Source of the DNA: Parvibaculum sp.
GTDB lineage: Bacteria > Pseudomonadota > Alphaproteobacteria > Parvibaculales > Parvibaculaceae
DNA: 51,810 nucleotides
Direction: 5' to 3'
NCBI GenBank assembly: GCA_014359855.1
Contig: JACIYQ010000179.1
Location: 1-51,810, forward strand
Within the stretch, counting starts at the first letter, position 1. Every line of letters starts with the position of its first letter. Of this stretch, positions 41,122 through 49,616 are shown piece by piece. Below the pieces are notes generated by a model. That model saw only the letters and a program-made list of their open reading frames with translations. It searched no databases and had not been told where the DNA came from. A program made the translations under genes and the position numbers.

Positions 41122-41190
41122 TTTGCAGCAACGGCGTGTCTGCAGCAAGATTGACGGGCCGCTTGCCAGCGATTATATTCTTTGCAGACA
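41122..41190 (+). promoter_or_regulatory. Three TGCAG-type repeats around the restriction island promoter
   Basis: TTTGCAGCAA (41122-41131), TCTGCAGCAA (41139-41148) and TTTGCAGACA (41181-41190) are near-identical 10-mers. Two lie just upstream of the -35 box, 17 bp apart, and one lies just after the -10 box. Placement around the promoter is typical of an operator set. The binding protein is unknown; the HTH protein just upstream is one candidate. Confidence 0.5.
41151..41179 (+). promoter_or_regulatory. Sigma-70-type promoter of the restriction island
   Basis: TTGACG (41151-41156) and TATATT (41174-41179) are separated by exactly 17 bp, near the sigma-70 consensus. The first gene starts at 41211, about 25 nt after the expected transcription start. 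No other promoter-like site as good was seen in the region, so the island is probably transcribed from here. Confidence 0.72.
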
Positions 41191-41210
41191 AGCGTTGGCG
41201 TGGTGAAGAA

Positions 41211-41837
41211 ATGCTTCTGTCCGAAGTCGTCGAGATCCTGCCGGGGGTTCCGTTCCGCACTCGCATCGAGAGCGAAAAGAACGGCGCCTGCATCGTCGTG
41301 CAGGCGCGCGACCTCGTCGGCGACGGCACGGTCGACCTCGCAGGCGCCGCCCGCATCGCGGCCCCACCCAGTTCGACACGGGGACTTTTGCGGCCGGGCG
41401 ACGTCGTGCTGCAGCCGCGCGGCAATCGCTACTCGGTCGGCAAGGTGGAGGAGGTCAAAGGTCCTGCCGTGGCGGCGGCGCCCCTCTATATCCTCCGACG
41501 CCGCGCAAGGGGCATCGATCCCGACTTCCTCGTCGCCTTCCTGGAGGCGGCGTCGACCCAGAGCGCATTGCGCCAAGATGCCGTCGGAACCCATGTTCCG
41601 CAGATTCCCAGGCAGGCCCTCGAAGCCCTGCACATCGAGCTTCCCGACCTCTCAAGCCAGATCAGGCTCGCCGACCTCGCCCGGCTCGAACGGCGCGAGA
41701 TCGAGGTGATGGACCGCCTTCGCGTAGCGCGGGGCCGGCTATTCGACCTGGCTCTGCGGGAGATCGCGAAGAAAAGCCGGAAGCGCGCCAACGCTCCCGG
41801 CTCCATCTCGGGCCTCAAAGGTGCGTCAACACCCTGA
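41211..41837 (+). CDS. Half-size type I restriction specificity-like protein
   Basis: A 208-residue HsdS-like protein with one target-recognition domain. It has the family opening (LLSEVVEILPGVPFRTRIE), a LLRPGDVVLQPRGNRYSVGKV segment, LYILRRR, an ALRQDAVGTHVPQIPRQALEALHIELPDLSSQ run typical of type I S subunits, here over two elements, and a C-terminal helix. Normal HsdS proteins have two recognition domains. A full HsdS lies downstream, so this may be an alternative half-subunit, or a separate DNA-binding protein. ATG 41211 follows a GTGAAG site. Confidence 0.75.
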   Translation: MLLSEVVEILPGVPFRTRIESEKNGACIVVQARDLVGDGTVDLAGAARIAAPPSSTRGLLRPGDVVLQPRGNRYSVGKVEEVKGPAVAAAPLYILRRRARGIDPDFLVAFLEAASTQSALRQDAVGTHVPQIPRQALEALHIELPDLSSQIRLADLARLERREIEVMDRLRVARGRLFDLALREIAKKSRKRANAPGSISGLKGASTP

Positions 41838-41878
41838 GGTCCTTTGTCCAATTGTCTTAGACGAAAGGCAATCTACGC

Positions 41879-42184
41879 ATGTCCATCACGATCGGCAACT
41901 ACAGCTTCGAGGGCCCCTTCGGCAACACGGCCAACCTTCGCAACAATTCCGGCGTCTATGCGATCCTCAGCCGGCGGACCGACGCGGACCGCTACACGGT
42001 GATCGACATCGGCGAGGCCGGCTGGATCCAGGACCGTGTGGCCAACCACGACCGACGGGATCAGTGGGGGCGCAACAACCACGGTACTCTCGCGGTCGCG
42101 GCGCTTTACTGCGACGAGCCGGCGCGGATGCGGATCGAGCGGGAGCTCCGGGCGCAGTTCAATCCGGTGTGCGGCGTACGCTGA
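41879..42184 (+). CDS. Small GIY-YIG-like protein
   Basis: A 101-residue protein. The pattern NSGVYAIL...VIDIGEAG...RVANHDRRDQW...FNPVCG resembles the GIY-YIG nuclease core (GVY, then a short strand ending IGE, then a basic helix with H and R). Small proteins of this type are known near type I restriction genes. It could be a nicking enzyme or a regulator. The key Arg and Tyr are only partly recognisable, so catalytic activity is uncertain. Confidence 0.5.
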   Translation: MSITIGNYSFEGPFGNTANLRNNSGVYAILSRRTDADRYTVIDIGEAGWIQDRVANHDRRDQWGRNNHGTLAVAALYCDEPARMRIERELRAQFNPVCGVR

Positions 42185-42240
42185 CAGCAATCGAGGACGG
42201 GCGGGCGCGCCGGCGCCCGCCCGATCCCAGGGAGAAAACC

Positions 42241-43779
42241 ATGGCAGACAGAACCACCCTCGACGACGTCAAGCGGATCGCCTGGGCGGCATGCGACACC
42301 TTCCGCGGCGTGATTGACGCCTCGGAATACAAGGACTTCATCCTCGTCTTCCTGTTCTACAAGTACGTCAGCGACGTCTGGAAGGAGCACTACCAGGAAG
42401 CGGACCAGCGCTATAAGGGTGATCAGCTTCGCGTCGAGCGGAAGATGGCGCGCGAGCGTTTCGTCATCCCGAAAGGCGCCAGCTTCGACGACCTCTATCG
42501 CCAGCGCAACGCCGACAACATCGGCGAGCTGATCGACCAGGCGCTGGACGCCATCGCCGAGCGGAACAAGACCAAGATTGGCGACGCCTTCGCCGACGTC
42601 ATGTTCAACAGCGAGACGAAGCTTGGCGACACCAGGAACCGCAACCGGCGCCTCAAGTCGCTGATTGAGGACTTCGCGAAGCTGGATCTGCGGCCCTCGC
42701 GGGTGGTCGGTGACGGCGAGGATCACAAGACCGCCGAGGACGTCATCGGCGAAGCCTACATCTACCTGATCGAGCGCTTCGGCTCGGAGGCGGGCAAGAA
42801 GGCTGGCGAGTTCTATACGCCGCGTCAGGTCGCCCGTGTGCTGGCCAGGATCGCGGCACCGCAGCCGGGCGATCGCATCTGCGACCCAGCCTGCGGCTCG
42901 GGCTCCCTGCTGATCAAGGCTGCGGAAGAGGTCGGCTCGCGGGACTTCGCTCTGTTTGGGCAGGAAGTGAACCGCGGCACGTGGGGCCTCGCGCGCCTCA
43001 ACATGTTCCTGCACGGCATCGACGGAGCCCGGCTGGAATGGGGCGACACGCTCAACGATCCGAAGCTCGTGGACGGCGCCAACCTGATGAAGTTCGACGT
43101 CGTCGTCGCCAACCCGCCGTTCAGCCTGGACAAGTGGGGCGCCGAGAATGCCGAGAACGACCGCTTCGGACGCTTCTGGCGGGGCGTGCCGCCGAAGTCC
43201 AAGGGCGACTGGGCCTTCATCACCCACATGATCGAAGCCGCGAAGACGCGCGAGGGGCGCGTCGCGGTGGTCGTCCCGCATGGGGTGCTGTTCCGGGCCG
43301 GCAAGGAAGGCATCATCCGCAAGGCGGTGATCGAGGAGAACCTGCTCGACGCCGTCATCGGCCTGCCGCCGAACCTGTTCCAGACCACCACCATCCCCGT
43401 CGCGGTGTTGTTGTTCGACCGCCGGCGCGAGAAGGGCGGCGCGCTGGCAGACCGGCGTGACATCTACTTCATCGACGCGAGCCGGGACTTCCAGCAGGGC
43501 AAGAACCAGAACCAGCTCCTCGACAGCCATGTCGATCGCATCATCTCGGCGCTGGCCGCGCGGGAGGATGTGGAGAGGTACGCCCGTGCCGTCCCGATCG
43601 ACGAGGTGAAGGAAAACGGGTTCAATCTCAACATTCCCCGTTACGTCGATACGTTCGAACCGGCAGTGGAAGTCGACATCGCCGAAGTTCAGAGGGAAAT
43701 CGACGCCCTGGAGGATGAGCTCACCACCCTGCGCGCAAAGATGCGGGAGCATCTGAAGGAGCTGGGGCTCAATGGCTGA
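42241..43779 (+). CDS. hsdM: Type I restriction-modification methyltransferase subunit (HsdM)
   Basis: A 512-residue HsdM. Residues 1-165 form the N-terminal helical domain (SEYKDFILVFLFYKYVSDVW). The catalytic domain has FYTPRQVARV at 191-200, the SAM-binding motif DPACGSGSL at 215-223 and the catalytic NPPF at 291-294. The C-terminal helices (EIDALEDELTTLRAKMREHL) are those that bind HsdS. Length is standard. ATG 42241 has GGGAG upstream. It methylates adenine at the sequence recognised by HsdS and protects host DNA from HsdR cleavage. Confidence 0.95.
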   Translation: MADRTTLDDVKRIAWAACDTFRGVIDASEYKDFILVFLFYKYVSDVWKEHYQEADQRYKGDQLRVERKMARERFVIPKGASFDDLYRQRNADNIGELIDQALDAIAERNKTKIGDAFADVMFNSETKLGDTRNRNRRLKSLIEDFAKLDLRPSRVVGDGEDHKTAEDVIGEAYIYLIERFGSEAGKKAGEFYTPRQVARVLARIAAPQPGDRICDPACGSGSLLIKAAEEVGSRDFALFGQEVNRGTWGLARLNMFLHGIDGARLEWGDTLNDPKLVDGANLMKFDVVVANPPFSLDKWGAENAENDRFGRFWRGVPPKSKGDWAFITHMIEAAKTREGRVAVVVPHGVLFRAGKEGIIRKAVIEENLLDAVIGLPPNLFQTTTIPVAVLLFDRRREKGGALADRRDIYFIDASRDFQQGKNQNQLLDSHVDRIISALAAREDVERYARAVPIDEVKENGFNLNIPRYVDTFEPAVEVDIAEVQREIDALEDELTTLRAKMREHLKELGLNG

Positions 43780-44986
43780 CAGCTCTTGTTCTCTACCCCA
43801 TGGATGGCTGCGCAAGCCATTTTCCGCATTGGCAGACGTCTCCTTCAGTGGCGTCGACAAGAAGTCGACGCCCGGAGAAATTCCCGTTCGCCTCTGCAAT
43901 TATGTCGATGTCTTCCACAATCACCGTATTCATAGCGGTATCGACTTCATGGCGGCGACCGCCACCGAGAGAGAGATAGCGAAATTTAGTCTACTGAGGG
44001 GCGACGTCGTCTTCACCAAGGACTCTGAAACGTCCGAGGAGATTGCTGAACCCGCATACGTTGCAGAGGATTTGGACGGCGTTGTCTGCGGCTACCACCT
44101 CGCCATTGCGCGCCCTAAAAAGGATGTCGACGGCCGCTTTCTTTACTATGCGATGAAGGAAACGGGTGTCCGCCGGCAGTTCATGCGTTCAGCAAACGGT
44201 GTCACCCGCTTCGGTCTTACACTCGACGCCTTCGACCAGATTCTCGTCCCCACGCCGCTGTTGAAGGAGCAGATCCGCATCGCCGATATCCTCGCCACGT
44301 GGGATGCGGCGATTGAAGCAGCAAGGCAGGCGCGAGACTTGCTCGATATGCAGTACCGGGCGATAGCCGCGGAAGGGATCCATCTACGGGGCCCCAATAT
44401 GCGATCGCTCAAGGATCTTCTTACTCCTGATCGCATGCAGACGGTCGAGCCGAATGGCCCGTTCCGTGCTCTCGGGGTGCGTAGTCATGGCAAGGGGACG
44501 TTTCAGCGTGAGGACGACCTGACGGCCAACGGGAGCACCAAGACCGTCTACCGGGTCGAGGCAGATCGTTTCATTGTGAATATCGTTTTCGCTTGGGAGG
44601 GAGCCGCGGCGATCACGTCTCAAGATGACGCTGGGTGCCTTGTCTCTCACCGGTTTCCAACCTTCACAATTAACCGCGAAGCGCTCTCATTGGAGTATTT
44701 CCAACATTTGATCCGGACGGAACCTTTCAGGCAGCTGCTTGCTCTTGCTTCGCCCGGCGGAGCGGGACGAAACAAAACCCTCAATCGCAATGATCTTCTG
44801 AAGTTTGAGATCCACGTCCCACCACTACCGGAGCAAACGGCTGTGGCGACTGCGCTAGGGACGTTGGATCGACGGATCACGCTGCTGGATGAATATCTAC
44901 AACGGCTCACGATTCAGCGAGATGCGCTCGCGACCGAGCTGCTGACGGGGCGCCTCCGGGTGCCACAGGCGGAGGCAGCGTCATGA
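43772..44986 (+). CDS. hsdS: Type I restriction specificity subunit (HsdS)
   Basis: A 404-residue specificity subunit with two target-recognition domains. The first (about 1-165) ends with a TPLLKEQIRIADILATWDAAIEAAR conserved helix, and the second (about 210-360) with VPPLPEQTAVATALGTLDRRITLLDE. The two long spacer helices are the hallmarks of HsdS. It overlaps HsdM by 8 nt, as usual. The first recognition domain differs from ordinary S domains (GVDKKSTPGEIPVRLCNYVDVFHNH, over two segments), so specificity cannot be predicted. Confidence 0.9.
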   Translation: MADSSCSLPHGWLRKPFSALADVSFSGVDKKSTPGEIPVRLCNYVDVFHNHRIHSGIDFMAATATEREIAKFSLLRGDVVFTKDSETSEEIAEPAYVAEDLDGVVCGYHLAIARPKKDVDGRFLYYAMKETGVRRQFMRSANGVTRFGLTLDAFDQILVPTPLLKEQIRIADILATWDAAIEAARQARDLLDMQYRAIAAEGIHLRGPNMRSLKDLLTPDRMQTVEPNGPFRALGVRSHGKGTFQREDDLTANGSTKTVYRVEADRFIVNIVFAWEGAAAITSQDDAGCLVSHRFPTFTINREALSLEYFQHLIRTEPFRQLLALASPGGAGRNKTLNRNDLLKFEIHVPPLPEQTAVATALGTLDRRITLLDEYLQRLTIQRDALATELLTGRLRVPQAEAAS

Positions 44987-45684
44987 AGTTCGAGGTCTAC
45001 TGCGACGAGGCCCTTCCGGACCTCTTCACCTCCCAGCGCCCGCGCGCCCGATACCTGATGATCGGCAGCCTCTGGCTGCCCGCCGAGATGCGCGAGGAGG
45101 CCAAGGCCAGGATCGCCGCGCTGCGAGCGCGGCATGCCGTTTGGGGGGAGATGAAGTGGACGAAGATCTCGCCGTCAAAGCAGGCCTTCTACGAGGAATT
45201 GGTCGACGTGTTCATGTCCTTCGGAATGAACATGCGCTTTCGCTGCATCGCCGTCGATCGCGAACAGGTGAACCTCGCACTGCATCAGAACGACGGCGAG
45301 CTTGGCTTCTACAAGTTCTACTACCAGCTCCTGCACCACTGGATCCTGGACTTCAACGAGTACCGCATCTTCTGCGACCTGAAGACTAACCGGGACCGGA
45401 AGCGACTGCACGACCTCCAGCGCTGCCTGCACTATTCCAACCTCTCCGCCACGATCGCCGACATCCAGTCGCTGCCGTCGCCGGAGGTCGCTCTGCTTCA
45501 GCTGTGCGACGTGCTGCTCGGCGCCGCCTCCAGTCGCATCAACGAGACCCTTGGTGCGGGAACCGCCAAGGAGGCCGTCGTCCGGAGACTGGAGGAGCGG
45601 CTCAACCGCAGGCAGATCGGGCCGACATCGAGGACGGAAGAGAAGTTCAACGTCTTCAAGATCCGTCTGGGCGGAGGCTGGTAA
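44983..45684 (+). CDS. DUF3800 protein within the restriction operon
   Basis: A 233-residue protein matching DUF3800, a family with an RNase H-like fold. It has the conserved opening FEVYCDEALPDLF (the YxDE motif; in the family a DES/DEA pattern binds metal), a WGEMKWTKISPSK segment, FRCIAVDREQVNL, EYRIFCDLKTNRD and a LLQLCDVLLGAAS motif near the end. These acidic residues would form the metal site. It begins with an ATGA overlap on the HsdS stop and ends by overlapping the next start (TAATG), so it is a co-translated insert between hsdS and hsdR. A nuclease role is likely but not proven. Confidence 0.8.
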   Translation: MKFEVYCDEALPDLFTSQRPRARYLMIGSLWLPAEMREEAKARIAALRARHAVWGEMKWTKISPSKQAFYEELVDVFMSFGMNMRFRCIAVDREQVNLALHQNDGELGFYKFYYQLLHHWILDFNEYRIFCDLKTNRDRKRLHDLQRCLHYSNLSATIADIQSLPSPEVALLQLCDVLLGAASSRINETLGAGTAKEAVVRRLEERLNRRQIGPTSRTEEKFNVFKIRLGGGW

Positions 45685-46145
45685 TGCCGTTGCCGCCGCT
45701 TCTCCAACTGCCCGACGAGGCCGCCTATCGGCAGCATTTTGTTGGCACCTACTGCCGTGGAGTGATCGAGACGCATGACGGTATTCGCGTCTTCTTCCGG
45801 CAGAATCAGTTTGACCACGCGTTCTACGAAAGCACCAGCCGCGACGGCGCCAAGGACGCGTTCTCGTGGGTGCGGGCTGAGCGCATGAACTGGATCGGCG
45901 CCACGCTGACCGATCCGGCGGCCGTCCGTTACCAGGGGTGGGTTGCCAGGACGCGGAGCTACGACCCGGCGCGAAGGGTCGATCTTCTCTATGAGGACTT
46001 CGTGGTCGTTCTGGCGCTGGGGCTGAACCGCGACGGGGCGCTGAGGGCGAACTTCGTCACCTGCTTTCAGGCGGACAACAGCGTGGCCAAGATCCGCACA
46101 TCGCCCCTCTGGACCCGGGAGGCCTGCCTGAATGCGCTGCGCTGA
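45684..46145 (+). CDS. BECR/barnase-like nuclease-type protein in the restriction operon
   Basis: A 153-residue protein. The core VFFRQNQFDHAFYES, FSWVRAERMNWI, RRVDLLYEDFVVVLALGL and RANFVTCFQADN resembles the barnase-EndoU-ColicinE5/D-RelE (BECR) fold of phage nucleases, with a His, Arg and Thr/Ser positioned as in those domains. It starts with a TAATG overlap on the DUF3800 stop. Together the two genes look like an effector pair. Similarity is by pattern only; other small alpha/beta proteins are possible. Confidence 0.5.
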   Translation: MPLPPLLQLPDEAAYRQHFVGTYCRGVIETHDGIRVFFRQNQFDHAFYESTSRDGAKDAFSWVRAERMNWIGATLTDPAAVRYQGWVARTRSYDPARRVDLLYEDFVVVLALGLNRDGALRANFVTCFQADNSVAKIRTSPLWTREACLNALR

Positions 46146-46153
46146 AAGAAATT

Positions 46154-46185
46154 GGGCGCTGATTCGCCATGCTGGCTCAGCGCCC
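46154..46185 (+). terminator. Long hairpin between the BECR-like gene and hsdR
   Basis: GGGCGCTGA (46154-46162) and TCAGCGCCC (46177-46185) form a perfect nine-base stem. The 14-base loop contains a further GCC/GGC pair that can extend the stem. There is no T tract, so it is likely an attenuator, RNA processing site or protein site rather than a strong terminator. The 261 nt gap it sits in holds no convincing gene and may separate hsdR expression from hsdM/hsdS. Confidence 0.45.
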
Positions 46186-46406
46186 GAAGCCTCGATTGGT
46201 TCAAAGCCGCTAGGCAGTGAACTCGCGGATATACATGCGAGCATAGCGCCCGAATGTCAAGGATTTGTTGATGGGCGGGTGGCCCGGTCCAAGGGCGAAG
46301 CCTGTAGGACCCATTCCATCGGACCGGCTCAAGCCTCTGAACTGAAACATCATTTTACCGGTCATCGAGTTCATCTAGCGAATCCGGGCCGACCGGGAGC
46401 CTGCCA

Positions 46407-49400
46407 ATGACCAAGGCATCAACCGCCCGCATCCAGGACACCGAGAAGCACCTGTCGCAGCTTCCGGCGCTGCACCTGCTCCAGAAGATGGAGCCCCGCT
46501 GGCGGCTGCTCACACGCGAGGAGGCGGAGCGCGAGCGAGGCGGCAAGCGCGCCAATGTCTACCTGGATGGCATCCTGAAGGAGGGCCTTGCGCGCATCAA
46601 CCGGGTGGAGCTCCGCGGGCAGTTCTACCCCTTCACCGAAGGCGGACTTGCGGAGGCCATAGAGCGGCTGAAGCGGCCGCGCCCGTCCGGCCTGCTCCGC
46701 ATCAACGAGGAACTGACGGACCTGCTGCTCCTGGGGACGGCGGTAGAGCAGACGGTGGACGGGATCACGCGGGCGTTCCAGGTCAAGTTCGTCGACTGGG
46801 CAGATCCGTCGGCAAACGTGTTTCATGTCTGTGCCGAGTTCGATGTCGAGCGCGAGCACACGACGGATACGCGGCGCCCGGACCTTGTGCTGTTCGTGAA
46901 CGGCATTCCCTTCGCGGTGATCGAGTGCAAGGGCCCGTCGACAGGGGTGGAGCAGGCGGTTTCGCAGCACATCCGTAACCAGCAGGACGGAGAGATTCCC
47001 GGTCTCTTCCGGACGGTCCAGCTTCTCGTCGCGACCAACAAGAATGACGTGCGCTATGGCACCGTCGGCACTGCGGCATCCTTCTGGTCGAAATGGGCCG
47101 AGTTGGAGGACCGCGAGGCCGACGTCCTGGCCGCGATCAATGCGCCACTCGATGCCGACCAGAACCGTCAGACCTTCGCAGACGGCTTTCGCGAGGACCG
47201 CGCCTCCTACGACGCGCGGTTCGGACAAGGCGACAGACTCGTCACCGAACAGGACCGGGTGTTGTGGGCGCTCGCCCGCCCGGAGCGTCTGCTCGATCTG
47301 GCGCGCCGCTTCACGCTGTTCGACGCCGGTGAGAAGAAGATCGCGCGCTACCAGCAGTTCTTCGCTGTCCGCAAGATCCTTCGCCGCGTGACAGGCGAGC
47401 GCGACGAGGAAGGGCGCCGCCGTGGCGGCGTGATCTGGCACACCCAGGGCTCCGGCAAGTCGTTGACGATGGTCATGCTGGCGCGCGCCCTCGGCCTCGA
47501 ACCGTCGATCCCCGATCCTCGCATCGTCCTGGTGACCGACCGGATCGATCTGGACGAACAGCTAGAGGGCACGTTCAAGGCGTGCGGCCTGGAGCCCAAG
47601 CGCGCGACCACAGGCCGAAACCTGCTCGATCTCGTCGCAACCGAGAAGCGGGCCGTCGTCACCACCCTCATCAACAAGTTCGACACCGCCCTGAACGTCC
47701 GCGACTTTTCCGATCCGTCGGAGGACGTCTTCCTGCTGGTCGACGAGAGCCATCGCGGACAGTACGGCCGGCTGCATTCCCGGATGCGGAAGATCTTCCC
47801 GAACGCCTGCTATCTGGGCTTCACCGGCACGCCGATTCTCAAGACCGAGAAGAATACCGCCGCCAAGTTCGGCGGCATCATTGACGTCTACGCGATCGAC
47901 CAGGCGGTCAAGGACAAGGCGGTCGTGCCGCTCCTGTACGAGGGCCGTCATGTCGAGCAGCGTGTCGACGAGACCGCCATCGACGCTTGGTTCGAGCGGG
48001 TGTGCGCCGGCCTTTCCGAGGACCAGAAGGCGGACCTCAAGCGGAAATACGCCAGGACGGCGCGGCTGTTCCAGACGGAGCAGACCATCGCGCTTATCGC
48101 GTTCGACGTGTCGGAGCATTTCCGCCGCACCTGGAAAGGGACGGGATTCAAGGGACAGCTTGTCACGCCTTCCAAGCGGTCCGCCATCCTCTACAAGCGC
48201 GCACTGGACGAGCTGGGCGTGGTCACCTCCGAAGTCATCATCTCGGCGCCCGACGACCGCGAAGGCGAAGAGCGGATCGACGAGGCCTCGTCGGACGAAG
48301 TCAAGCGCTTCTGGAAGACCGCGATGGACCGCTACGGCGACGAGGCGACCTACAACTCGCGCATCATCGAGGCGTTCAAGAAACGGGAAGATCCCGAGAT
48401 CCTGATCGTGGTCTCGAAGCTGCTGACCGGCTTCGACGCTCCCCGCAACACCGTCCTCTACCTGGCGCGCCCGCTCACCGAACATAACCTGTTGCAGGCG
48501 ATCGCACGGGTGAACCGGGTCGCGGAAGGCAAGGACTACGGTTACATCGTCGACTATTGCAGCGTTCTCGGCGAGCTGAACCAGGCCCTGTCGAGCTACT
48601 CGGCGCTCGAAGGCTTCGATGAGGCCGACCTCGCTGGGACGGTCACGTCGATCAACACCGAGATCGAGAAGCTCGGCCAACGGCATTCGGAATTGTGGGA
48701 CGTCTTCAGGGGCGTTGCGAATACGGCGGATGAGGAGGCGCTGGAGCAGCATCTGGCCGACGAGGCCCGGCGCGACGAGTTCTACGACCGTCTCAATGCC
48801 TTCTCCAGGACCCTGGCCATCGCGCTGTCGAGCCACGAGTTCGCGAACGAGCCCTCGAACCAGCGTCGCATCGCCGGCTATCGCGACGACCTTCGCCGTT
48901 TCGAGAACCTGCGCCGCGCCGTGAGAACGCGCTACCAGGATGCCGTGGACTACGGCCAGTACCGCAAGCGGATCGAAAAGCTGCTCGATACCTACGTCGT
49001 CGCGGACGACGTCCGGCCGATGACCGACCTCGTCAACATCTTCGATGAAGATGCGTTTGCCGAGGTTCTGAACTCCAACGCATCGGCGGCAAGCCGGGCG
49101 GACTCCATCGCCCATGCCACGAAGCGGACCATCGACGAGCGGTGGGAGGAAGATCCGACATACTACAAGCGGTTCTCGGAGCTCATCCGCCAGGCGATCG
49201 AGGATTTCCGGGCCAAGAGCATCTCCGACGTCGAGTATCTCAAACGCGTGCGCGACATCCGCAACCAGATGGTGCGACGAGATACGACGGATATCCCCGA
49301 ACCGATCAGGGACGATCCGCTCGGGCGAGCTTTCTACGGTTGCCTTCGCGAAGCTTTGTCTGGCGTCCAGGGCTCCGGCGAGGCCAGCACCGAGACATTG

Positions 49401-49616
49401 AGCGCGGAAGCCGCCGCCCACCTGGTCGGCATCATCAACAGCCATCGGCGTGTGGACTGGGCGCAGGATCCGGACGTCGAGAACGCCATGAAGAATGACA
49501 TCGACGATTACATCTTCGATGTGATCCGGGGTGAGCACAACGTACCGATTTCGCCGGAGGCGATCGACGCCCTCATCGATCGCCTGTTGATGGTCGCTCG
49601 CCGTCAGGCAGCGTGA
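46407..49616 (+). CDS. hsdR: Type I restriction endonuclease subunit (HsdR)
   Basis: A 1069-residue motor/nuclease subunit. The PD-(D/E)XK nuclease has PD at 158-159 and the ExK-type ECK at 173-175. The helicase/translocase part has Walker A HTQGSGKSL at about 345-353, DESHR at 446-450 (motif II) and GFTGTP at 471-476 (motif III). Motif VI-like segments follow (KLLTGFDAPRNTVLYLARPL, then QAIARVNRVAEGK). The helical C-terminal region binds the M2S core. Length is standard. It is set apart from the hsdM/hsdS genes by a 261 nt gap. It cleaves unmodified DNA after translocation. Confidence 0.95.
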   Translation: MTKASTARIQDTEKHLSQLPALHLLQKMEPRWRLLTREEAERERGGKRANVYLDGILKEGLARINRVELRGQFYPFTEGGLAEAIERLKRPRPSGLLRINEELTDLLLLGTAVEQTVDGITRAFQVKFVDWADPSANVFHVCAEFDVEREHTTDTRRPDLVLFVNGIPFAVIECKGPSTGVEQAVSQHIRNQQDGEIPGLFRTVQLLVATNKNDVRYGTVGTAASFWSKWAELEDREADVLAAINAPLDADQNRQTFADGFREDRASYDARFGQGDRLVTEQDRVLWALARPERLLDLARRFTLFDAGEKKIARYQQFFAVRKILRRVTGERDEEGRRRGGVIWHTQGSGKSLTMVMLARALGLEPSIPDPRIVLVTDRIDLDEQLEGTFKACGLEPKRATTGRNLLDLVATEKRAVVTTLINKFDTALNVRDFSDPSEDVFLLVDESHRGQYGRLHSRMRKIFPNACYLGFTGTPILKTEKNTAAKFGGIIDVYAIDQAVKDKAVVPLLYEGRHVEQRVDETAIDAWFERVCAGLSEDQKADLKRKYARTARLFQTEQTIALIAFDVSEHFRRTWKGTGFKGQLVTPSKRSAILYKRALDELGVVTSEVIISAPDDREGEERIDEASSDEVKRFWKTAMDRYGDEATYNSRIIEAFKKREDPEILIVVSKLLTGFDAPRNTVLYLARPLTEHNLLQAIARVNRVAEGKDYGYIVDYCSVLGELNQALSSYSALEGFDEADLAGTVTSINTEIEKLGQRHSELWDVFRGVANTADEEALEQHLADEARRDEFYDRLNAFSRTLAIALSSHEFANEPSNQRRIAGYRDDLRRFENLRRAVRTRYQDAVDYGQYRKRIEKLLDTYVVADDVRPMTDLVNIFDEDAFAEVLNSNASAASRADSIAHATKRTIDERWEEDPTYYKRFSELIRQAIEDFRAKSISDVEYLKRVRDIRNQMVRRDTTDIPEPIRDDPLGRAFYGCLREALSGVQGSGEASTETLSAEAAAHLVGIINSHRRVDWAQDPDVENAMKNDIDDYIFDVIRGEHNVPISPEAIDALIDRLLMVARRQAA

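Noticed and set aside
46132-46410. Open frame of 92 codons ending in an ATGA overlap with hsdR
   Set aside because: It overlaps the end of the BECR-like gene, has no domain pattern and contains the hairpin at 46154-46185. The stop/start overlap is probably chance.
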